From positions 1 through 5,890 of the forward strand of contig DAOVIC010000113.1 in NCBI GenBank assembly GCA_030671565.1: a DNA stretch of 5,890 bases, given 5' to 3'. The stretch's first letter is position 1. Each line of letters begins with the position of its first letter. The translations under genes and the position numbers were made by a program. Of this stretch, positions 1-5,233 are shown piece after piece. The stretch is from Anaerohalosphaeraceae bacterium (GTDB taxonomy: Bacteria > Planctomycetota > Phycisphaerae > Sedimentisphaerales > Anaerohalosphaeraceae). The notes beneath the pieces are model-generated. The model saw only the letters and a program-made list of their open reading frames with translations, ran no database searches and was not told the origin of the DNA.

Positions 1-2752
1 AATTGTTTTTTGTGTGACCGGCAGGACCTCCCGCTATTTCTATGCGCCCATATCCATATACGTTATCATCGTCGAAACTTAATATTTTTCCGGATGGACT
101 TATATTAGCAGCTCTTGCCCACTTTCCCCAGCCGCTGCCGGCATCGTCTCCAACGAGCCAGTATGACCGGACGAACCACTCTTCATCGAGCATGCCGGTT
201 ACGGAGAACAGGTGCGGTTTTCGCTCTTTGGTTAGTTTGCCTGATGCGTCGAAGTTCAGATGTTTCATAAAGACGCCTCTGCCGTCGCCCGAGAGTATGT
301 CGGTGGTTGCTCCTTCCATGTCACCGCTGCCTTTGTGTTCGTCGCCTGTCTGGGCGTCGGTTACAGGGTCGATGTCGTAAACAACTGTTTTCGAGATTTC
401 GGCCCCGGTCACAGGATCAAGCCGATACATTATCATTCCGCAGTCAAGATACGTCGAGCGGCCCGCGGTTACATAGATAGTGTCGTTTTGAACGAGTACC
501 GTACCGTGAACGGGCCAGACAGATTCGAGCTGATCGTAAACGCCGACCTGCCAGTCATTGGCTGCCGCCCGAAAACGCCATGCAAGCTCGCCGTTGGCCG
601 CATCCAGCGCATAAATCCATCCGTCTGCAGAACCGAACAGTGCCATCCCTTTGTACAGTGTTGGCGAACTGTCGATCCTTCCCCCGGCGGTGTAGGCCCA
701 AATCTTTTTGCCGGTTTTTTCGCTGAGGGCATAGACAGTGTGCTCATCGCTTGACGCGACAAAGACCTTGCCGTTTGTGCTAACCGGCTGAGTAAGTTTA
801 CCGCCGAGAATTGTTGACCATTTTCTGCTAAGTGAATCCGGGACGGTTGTGTTTACCGCGCCGGATCGGGCGGGATTGTTTCTATGCATCGGCCAGTCAG
901 CGGCGGATGTTTTTGACGCTGCAACTTTTCCGTATGCAGGCCCCTTTTCCAGTACCGGTTTTTCGGGCAATGCCATCGTGCCGTCTTGACCCCTGTGGCC
1001 GGCGATGGCGAAAAATCCTGAAACCTTAACTTTCGAAAAGCACGCGCATGCGTCCGGCGGTGCATACAGCAAGCCGTTTGCCGGCATTATGCCGTACTGG
1101 CATGTCCCCCGGATCCAGCTGTTGTTGCCTTGCCACCCCTTTTCCAGGCTCACCATTTCTATCCCGCTTCTGCCCGTGAAGATGAATTCTTCGTTGGCCT
1201 TGTTTCGATAGCATCGGTGATGGCCCATCCCCACGGCGTCGCCTTGCCACTTAAGTTCTTTAAGCAGCTTACCTGTCTTTAGGTCATAGCTTTTATAGTT
1301 GCTGCCCACCCAGACGCTATCGCCGACAACGAAGATATCTACCGCGGCGTTGTAGTTTTCCCCGCAGGCGACGGACCACAGTTCTTTGCCGTCTTTAACG
1401 GCGTATGCCCGCAGTACGCTTTTGCCCTTGCGAGGGTATCCGTCTTCGTTCCAGCCGTGTACGCCCCATTTGATTTCGCCTGCGGCGGTGTTGTCCGGTT
1501 TCGCCGATCGGTCCGCACAGAGCAAAACTTCATCGGTCGCAACGATCGTCGGTCCGGAAAACGACATCCTGAGTTTCGGGGTAAGCCTCGGCTGTTTCCA
1601 TATCTCTTTGCCGCTTTCAGCATCCAGACGGATTACGCCGCCGGTGCTCTGATAATAAACGCTTTCACCTTTGACCGTAAGCGAGACAGGCAGAAGAAAT
1701 TCGTTGTCGGCACATTCTGCCTTCCAGAGCCTTTTGCCGGTTTGAGTATCTATAGCGGTTATAAATCTAAAATCTGTCGCTTCCGGTTCGCCTCGCATAT
1801 GCAGGCCGCCGCCGGTGCGGTAAACTTCCGAGCTACCTACTACCGCGTACAGTATACCGTTGTCGACAAGTATCTCTTCGGTGTTCTCGGTCCCGTCGTA
1901 TTGACGTATAGTTTCGCCCGTTGCCCCGTCCAGACAGATTACCTTTGCGTCCAGACCGAGTGTTACATAAACGCGGTCGCCAACGGCAGCCAGCCGCCTC
2001 GGCAGATGCAGCGGACCGGACCGGAAGTGACGAAGATGATCGTTCCAGTTGCCGATAGCCTTTTTCCAGAGCAGCTTACCGTTGAACGCGTCGCGGGCGA
2101 TCAGCTTCCATTGACCGTCATAGCGGATAGACGCCAGCGGAGCTTCGTCGACGATAAAGAATACACGACCCTTCGCCGACACCGTCGTGCTGAGACTGGC
2201 AAGCTCTTCATGGCTTCTGCCCCATTTAGGCGGCCCGACCCACTGTATTGACCGTGGAGCCTTTATCGTACGGTCTTTAGCGACGGCGTTATTGTCAGAA
2301 TTGTTCAGAAAATGGTTCCATTCGTCGATATCGTCCGGCCACGGTTTGACGATTTTTTCACCGTTAACAAATGCTACACCTGACGGAGCAAGCACACGAA
2401 GAATTTCCTCTTTCGAAACATCGCACTTACCGTTCGAGACGATCAGGTTCACAAGGTTATCGACATAAGGAAGACTCTTCCCGTCAAAACGATAAGCGGT
2501 CACCTTACCATAAATCCCCGCCCCGCGGATATTCCTCCTGGCCTCCTGCACATTGTCCTCACTTACATCGAGTCCCTGGACAATGTATCGGTCGTTAACC
2601 AAAAGCTTGCACGTCTCCGTCCCCGCGCCGCATCCGATATGAACGACCAGCCCGCCCTTAACTGACGATGATTCCATATCTTCAACAGCACCGCCAAAAC
2701 CAAAACCCGCAAAAAACAAAACCAGCACCAGGCAAAGCAATTCATTTTTCAT
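1..2752 (-). CDS. Exported methyltransferase-like domain fused to PQQ-type beta-propeller (C-terminus cut by window edge)
   Basis: The reading frame is open from ATG at 2752 to the window edge, giving 917 residues without a stop; the C-terminus is missing. Residues 1-22 look like a signal peptide: one Lys, then a hydrophobic stretch ending in small residues. Residues 35-130 resemble a class I SAM methyltransferase: motif I VVHIGCGAGTET (36-47), GLDVS (60-64), LPYVDNLVNLIVSNG (94-108) and EILRVLAPSGVAFVNG (116-131). From about 165 onward, repeated PQQ/BamB-like blade motifs appear, such as NGKLLWKK, TGKRLWKA, SGKEIWKQ, DGKELWSV and TGKKIWAY. The clearest blade pair lies at 650-730. I recall this domain order from planctomycete proteins usually annotated as PQQ-binding-like beta-propeller repeat proteins; their function is unknown to me. 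The protein is probably periplasmic or surface-located. No dehydrogenase active site is recognised, so PQQ binding should not be assumed. The methyltransferase part may be catalytically inert, since SAM is cytoplasmic. Start choice rests on the signal peptide; the ribosome site is weak (GAGAG, minus strand, just upstream). Confidence 0.88.
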   Translation of the reverse strand, partial: MKNELLCLVLVLFFAGFGFGGAVEDMESSSVKGGLVVHIGCGAGTETCKLLVNDRYIVQGLDVSEDNVQEARRNIRGAGIYGKVTAYRFDGKSLPYVDNLVNLIVSNGKCDVSKEEILRVLAPSGVAFVNGEKIVKPWPDDIDEWNHFLNNSDNNAVAKDRTIKAPRSIQWVGPPKWGRSHEELASLSTTVSAKGRVFFIVDEAPLASIRYDGQWKLIARDAFNGKLLWKKAIGNWNDHLRHFRSGPLHLPRRLAAVGDRVYVTLGLDAKVICLDGATGETIRQYDGTENTEEILVDNGILYAVVGSSEVYRTGGGLHMRGEPEATDFRFITAIDTQTGKRLWKAECADNEFLLPVSLTVKGESVYYQSTGGVIRLDAESGKEIWKQPRLTPKLRMSFSGPTIVATDEVLLCADRSAKPDNTAAGEIKWGVHGWNEDGYPRKGKSVLRAYAVKDGKELWSVACGENYNAAVDIFVVGDSVWVGSNYKSYDLKTGKLLKELKWQGDAVGMGHHRCYRNKANEEFIFTGRSGIEMVSLEKGWQGNNSWIRGTCQYGIMPANGLLYAPPDACACFSKVKVSGFFAIAGHRGQDGTMALPEKPVLEKGPAYGKVAASKTSAADWPMHRNNPARSGAVNTTVPDSLSRKWSTILGGKLTQPVSTNGKVFVASSDEHTVYALSEKTGKKIWAYTAGGRIDSSPTLYKGMALFGSADGWIYALDAANGELAWRFRAAANDWQVGVYDQLESVWPVHGTVLVQNDTIYVTAGRSTYLDCGMIMYRLDPVTGAEISKTVVYDIDPVTDAQTGDEHKGSGDMEGATTDILSGDGRGVFMKHLNFDASGKLTKERKPHLFSVTGMLDEEWFVRSYWLVGDDAGSGWGKWARAANISPSGKILSFDDDNVYGYGRIEIAGGPAGHTKNN

Positions 2753-2822
2753 AAAGCTCTCATTTCTTTATAATCTTCTGTTTTGAATTTGCAAACGGGC
2801 CATTCGGTCAGTTTGAGTAAAC

Positions 2823-2831
2823 ATTATAACA
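2823..2831 (-). promoter_or_regulatory. Extended -10 promoter for the beta-propeller gene
   Basis: On the minus strand this reads TGTTATAAT, a perfect TATAAT with the extended TGn element. No good -35 lies 16-18 bases upstream, which is tolerated when the extended -10 is present. It would start transcription near 2816, leaving a leader of about 64 bases. That leader contains an imperfect hairpin (arms CAAAC/GTTTG at 2792-2796 and 2811-2815). A second, poorer candidate (TTTGCA, 17 bases, TATAAA) lies closer to the start codon. The rest of the 2753-2982 gap shows no gene and no convincing terminator for the PurF-like gene upstream of it. Confidence 0.5.
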
Positions 2832-2982
2832 GCAGGGGGTAAACTGTATTATGGATTTCAACGACAGGTGGCATTATGCAACTTAAGCCTGATCTTCGGA
2901 GTGCCTCCCTGCGATCAAAATAACCTCAGACACCAAACAAGCCTATACAACAACAAGAGCTTTAGAGGTTCCCTTAAGATAG

Positions 2983-4482
2983 TTACCACAGCCCTTTTTG
3001 CGATGTCGCGTCTTTTTTAGCTTTCTTTCTCGGTGTTTTTTTAGCTTCCGTGATACTGAATTTCGACTTTTTTGTGCAGCTTTTTGGACACTCGCCTGTC
3101 CAGCAATACAGGCAGAGTTTTTCTCTCGGTATCCCGATCGCCTCGACCATATCATCTACTGTTTGGTATCGCAGCGTTGTTGCAGCTATATCCCGGTTGA
3201 TCCATTCGATCATCTGTTTGTATTTCTCGCTGGTATGATCGACATACGCAGAAATATCCTGCACGTCATGCCCCTCAATACTTCGGATAGCTTTTCGTGC
3301 AACCAATTCGTGAATGGAACGCGTCGACAGGTTGAACTTGCAGGGAAACATCAATGGCGGACTGGCCGGTCGTACGTGGATCTCTTTAGCGCCGCAATCC
3401 CATAGTTTGCTTATAGTGAAATTCTTCAACTGTGTTCCGCGAACGATAGAATCTTCGCAGAGAACGAGCCGGTTGCCTTCGATTACTTCTTTGATGGGAA
3501 TAAGCTTCATCTTTGCAATGAGGTCGCGAGTGTGCTGAGATGGGGGGGTATAACTCCTGCCGTAACCCGGTGTGTATTTCACAAGCGGCCGTCGAAATGG
3601 TTTGCCGGATTCCATTGCATATCCAAGACCGTGTGGCAATCCTGAATCGGGAACGCCTGCGACAACGTCGACCTCAATATTCGTGTCGTATTTTGCAAGA
3701 CTGCGACCGCATTTTTCTCTTACAATTTCTGCGTTAATACCTTCATAGTTCGATGCCGGAAATCCCGTATAAATCCACAGAAATGTGCATATCTGATTGG
3801 TCCTTGATACGCCGGGCTTTCTTTGGATTATACCGTCTTCACTGAGTAGAACGATCTCGCCGGGCTCCAGGTACTTAACCACTTCAAAATCGAGGTTGTG
3901 GAATGCCGATGTCTCGCTCGTCACCGCCCAGGCACCATCCCTTTTTCCGATTATAAGCGGAGTATAACCAAACCTGTCTCGGGCAGCATAGATACCCGAC
4001 CGATTTAACAACAGCAGCGAGCACGACCCATCGATCGCATTAAACATCTTCTCTATGCCATTTATCAGATCGGTGCCCTGGTTGATCAGTTTTGCGATAA
4101 GTTCCGTAGTGTTGACGGTTTTTTTGCTGACTTCGCTGAAAGAGATGCCTTTTTCCAGCAATGCCGCAGTTAAATCGTCTTCATTTTCTACTATTCCGTT
4201 TGTAGCAAGACAAAAAGGACCGAACTTGGAGTTCAAATAGATCGGTTGCTCATCTAACGCACTGACAACGCCAATACCTTTGTTACCCTGCATCTTTTTG
4301 TAATCATTAAAGAATTTCGACTTGAACTGACTCTGGTTAAGCGCATGGATTTGTCGCATGAAATCCTTCCCAAGGACTGCCATGCCGCCATACTCTGTTC
4401 CCAAATGAGAATGGTAGTCAGTACCATAAAAGAGAGTTTCGGAACAATCGTCTTTTGAAACAACACCGAAAATACCGCTCAT
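2983..4482 (-). CDS. purF: PurF-family amidophosphoribosyltransferase with degenerate glutaminase site
   Basis: The family enzyme transfers ammonia from glutamine to PRPP, the first committed step of purine synthesis. The C-terminal phosphoribosyltransferase half is well kept: VVAGVPDSGLPHGLGYA (273-289), a GRSYTPPSQ segment (308-316) and the PRPP loop LCEDSIVRGT (341-350) with acidic pair Glu343-Asp344. Cysteines at 232 (ICTFLWIY), 381 (SPPLMFPC), 457 and 460 (CLYC) match the four Fe-S ligands of the Bacillus-type enzyme. The N-terminal Ntn-hydrolase half starts MSGIFG, so the nucleophile position is Ser, not Cys. The GHVRY segment carrying the glutamine-binding Arg appears as GIGVVSALDEQP (69-80), and the usual SDSE motif is absent near NTTEL (124-128). 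The Asn95-Gly96 oxyanion motif remains. An in-frame TAA 24 bases upstream of the ATG excludes a longer N-terminus. Length of about 500 is normal. A Lys-rich tail follows residue 470. No other pur gene is adjacent. I am confident of the family; purine synthesis as its actual role is uncertain. Confidence 0.9.
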   Translation of the reverse strand: MSGIFGVVSKDDCSETLFYGTDYHSHLGTEYGGMAVLGKDFMRQIHALNQSQFKSKFFNDYKKMQGNKGIGVVSALDEQPIYLNSKFGPFCLATNGIVENEDDLTAALLEKGISFSEVSKKTVNTTELIAKLINQGTDLINGIEKMFNAIDGSCSLLLLNRSGIYAARDRFGYTPLIIGKRDGAWAVTSETSAFHNLDFEVVKYLEPGEIVLLSEDGIIQRKPGVSRTNQICTFLWIYTGFPASNYEGINAEIVREKCGRSLAKYDTNIEVDVVAGVPDSGLPHGLGYAMESGKPFRRPLVKYTPGYGRSYTPPSQHTRDLIAKMKLIPIKEVIEGNRLVLCEDSIVRGTQLKNFTISKLWDCGAKEIHVRPASPPLMFPCKFNLSTRSIHELVARKAIRSIEGHDVQDISAYVDHTSEKYKQMIEWINRDIAATTLRYQTVDDMVEAIGIPREKLCLYCWTGECPKSCTKKSKFSITEAKKTPRKKAKKDATSQKGLW

Positions 4483-4490
4483 GCTCTTGT

Positions 4491-4494
4491 CTCC
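4491..4494 (-). promoter_or_regulatory. Ribosome binding site of the PurF-like gene
   Basis: The minus strand carries GGAG eight bases before ATG at 4482. This fixes the start at MSGIFG and supports the view that the Ser at position 2 is genuine and not an artefact of a wrongly chosen start. Confidence 0.65.
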
Positions 4495-4515
4495 GTTCTG
4501 ATGTGTTTAGTAGGC

Positions 4516-4535
4516 GAGGGCAGGGTATCACCCTC
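4516..4535 (-). promoter_or_regulatory. Overlapping hairpins in the PurF-like leader
   Basis: The minus strand reads GAGGGTGATACCCTGCCCTC. Two stems are possible but cannot form together: AGGGT/ACCCT with a three-base loop (4522-4534), or GAGGG/CCCTC closing the whole element (4516-4520 with 4531-4535). It lies 33-53 bases before the start codon. There is no following T-run, so it is not a standard intrinsic terminator. A regulatory role is inference only. Confidence 0.3.
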
Positions 4536-4562
4536 TCTTTTGTGACCTGCTTACGATGAATT

Positions 4563-4591
4563 AAAATACCAGATTCGTTACGAGAATGCAA
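4563..4591 (-). promoter_or_regulatory. Weak candidate promoter for the PurF-like gene
   Basis: On the minus strand TTGCAT (4586-4591) and TATTTT (4563-4568) are 17 bases apart, matching the sigma70 consensus at 3/6 and 4/6. Transcription would begin near 4556, giving a leader of roughly 75 bases that includes the overlapping hairpins. Nothing better is seen nearer the gene, but the match is poor. Confidence 0.25.
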
Positions 4592-4674
4592 ACCTTAAAA
4601 TGCTGGTTTCCAGCCGTAGCGCATTGTCCCGATGCCGTTGACATTACACCTCGTCGCTTTATCGATATAAGCCG

Positions 4675-4706
4675 TTACAGAACATGTAGTTGCAAGCTTA
4701 CAGAAC
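4675..4706. repeat. Pair of 9-base direct repeats (TTACAGAAC)
   Basis: TTACAGAAC occurs at 4675-4683 and again at 4698-4706, 23 bases apart start to start, or about two helical turns. Such spacing can suit a dimeric DNA-binding protein, but a pair this short can also arise by chance. Confidence 0.35.
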
Positions 4707-4826
4707 TGGTACGTATGTATTAAAACCCGTCCAAACACTTCCGCACCCCAGCACCGGCCCGGGAAACAAACACAATGCCAAAATAATCGACAAACAGCAA
4801 AAAATCACAATTTCTCAAAAAAACAC

Positions 4827-4855
4827 TTGAACATATCGTGACATCTCGATATATT
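4827..4855 (+). promoter_or_regulatory. Sigma70-type promoter of the arsR operon
   Basis: TTGAAC (4827-4832) and TATATT (4850-4855) are separated by exactly 17 bases, matching the consensus at 4/6 and 5/6. Transcription should start near 4861-4863, only about 14 bases before the ATG of the regulator. That is just enough room for its ribosome site. Confidence 0.6.
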
Positions 4856-4862
4856 GATATGT
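4831..4862. promoter_or_regulatory. Probable ArsR operator (nested inverted repeats)
   Basis: Two inverted repeats are nested here. The outer arms are ACATATC (4831-4837) and GATATGT (4856-4862), a perfect 7-base match. The inner arms are ATATCG (4833-4838) and CGATAT (4847-4852), separated by 8 bases. AT-rich dyads of this type are typical ArsR/SmtB operators. The element covers the promoter spacer, the -10 and the likely start site, so a bound repressor would block RNA polymerase. Autoregulation by the adjacent ArsR protein is the natural reading, but it is inferred. Confidence 0.55.
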
Positions 4863-4863
4863 G

Positions 4864-4872
4864 AAAGGAAAG
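4864..4872 (+). promoter_or_regulatory. Ribosome binding site deciding the arsR start
   Basis: AAAGGAAAG lies a few bases before ATG 4876. An alternative in-frame GTG at 4861 would sit at or before the predicted transcription start with no room for a ribosome site, so the ATG is preferred. Confidence 0.65.
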
Positions 4873-4875
4873 CGT

Positions 4876-5193
4876 ATGAACCCGGAAATTACTAAAAAAC
4901 TCGACCTCATGCCGTTTGAGATGCTTGAAATGGCCGCCGACTGCCTGAAAATCATGGCACATCCGGTACGTTTGCGTATTGTAAACGTCCTCATGCAAGG
5001 CGAATTTCCCGTCCACGAGATCGCCGATCTATGCCAGACAACGCCAAACCAGGCCTGTGAACACCTCCGCCTGCTTAGAGGGCATGACCTGCTGACAAGT
5101 GAAAGAAGAGGAAAAACAGTTTTCTACAAAATAAAATCCCCGCAATTGCCATCATTGCTGAAATGCATAAGCAAAAACTGCGGAAAACGGTAA
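4876..5193 (+). CDS. ArsR-family winged-helix transcriptional repressor
   Basis: The 105-residue product is the usual size for ArsR/SmtB dimeric repressors, which leave DNA when they bind metal or when cysteines are oxidised or persulfidated. The fold is clear: CLKIMAHPVRLRIVNVL (23-39), then HEIADLC (47-53), a recognition helix around TPNQACEHLRLLRGHDLL (56-73) and the beta wing SERRGKTVFYKI (75-86). The classical ELCVCDL arsenic/cadmium motif is not present; only Cys53 remains in that region. Other cysteines are 23, 61, 97 and 102, with 97 and 102 in the C-terminal helix. Next to a CoA-disulfide-reductase-type gene, a thiol or sulfane-sulfur signal (as for SqrR/BigR regulators) is more plausible than a metal, but this is inference. 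The position that I recall as carrying the first reactive Cys in SqrR/BigR seems to be Asn37 here. The next gene starts 36 bases on, so the two are probably co-transcribed from the promoter at 4827-4855. Confidence 0.88.
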   Translation: MNPEITKKLDLMPFEMLEMAADCLKIMAHPVRLRIVNVLMQGEFPVHEIADLCQTTPNQACEHLRLLRGHDLLTSERRGKTVFYKIKSPQLPSLLKCISKNCGKR

Positions 5194-5194
5194 T

Positions 5195-5233
5195 ATGTCA
5201 AACAAACCCAAATCTTTACGGAGCAAAAAATGA
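5195..5233 (+). other. Possible 12-codon minicistron overlapping the next start
   Basis: An ATG two bases after the arsR stop opens a 12-codon frame (MSNKPKSLRSKK) whose TGA overlaps the flavoprotein ATG as ATGA (5230-5233). If translated, it could couple translation of arsR to the next gene. It lacks a clear ribosome site of its own, and chance is a reasonable explanation. Confidence 0.15.
5220..5223 (+). promoter_or_regulatory. Ribosome binding site of the flavoprotein gene
   Basis: GGAG lies six bases before ATG 5230, which supports this start and independent initiation on the same messenger as arsR. Confidence 0.65.

Larger units (their letters stand above)
4483..4875. other. Divergent intergenic region, 393 bases
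   Basis: This separates two diverging transcription units. It holds the PurF-like leader and possible promoter on the left, the arsR promoter and operator on the right, and a middle stretch (about 4600-4826) with no recognised gene. The middle contains a small GC hairpin GCTGG-TTT-CCAGC (4602-4614), which on the minus strand is followed by only four T residues and is too weak to call a terminator. It also has an isolated perfect TTGACA (4638-4643) without a well-spaced -10, and a pair of 9-base direct repeats. A 45-codon open frame (4586-4723, plus) crosses it but has no ribosome site and resembles nothing I know. Confidence 0.6.

Noticed and set aside
260..754. Plus-strand open frame of 164 codons
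   Set aside because: It lies antisense to the beta-propeller gene, whose minus-strand frame has clear repeat motifs throughout; the plus-strand product resembles no protein.
1457..2251. Plus-strand open frame of 264 codons
   Set aside because: Long but antisense to the beta-propeller coding region, with no domain features; it arises because few minus-strand codons create stops on the other strand.
2749..2763. Four-codon minus-strand frame ending in an ATGA overlap with the beta-propeller start
   Set aside because: Too short to carry weight; easily produced by chance in this leader.
2922..2970. Inverted repeat AACCTC/GAGGTT downstream of the PurF-like gene, considered as a terminator
   Set aside because: Only six base pairs with a 37-base loop and no T-run on the minus strand.
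4444..4446. Cys13 of the PurF-like protein as a replacement nucleophile
   Set aside because: The Ntn nucleophile must be the residue directly before GIFG after processing; Cys13 lies in a different structural position, and no propeptide site is evident.
4602..4614. GCTGG-TTT-CCAGC hairpin, considered as an intrinsic terminator on the minus strand
   Set aside because: Five-pair stem and only four T residues afterward, with no gene upstream that would need it.
4638..4670. Perfect TTGACA followed by TATAAG, considered as a second plus-strand promoter
   Set aside because: The spacing is 22 bases, outside the working range, and no better -10 occurs at 16-18 bases.
4720..5016. Minus-strand open frame of 98 codons across the arsR promoter
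   Set aside because: It overlaps the well-supported arsR gene and promoter and shows no recognisable domain.
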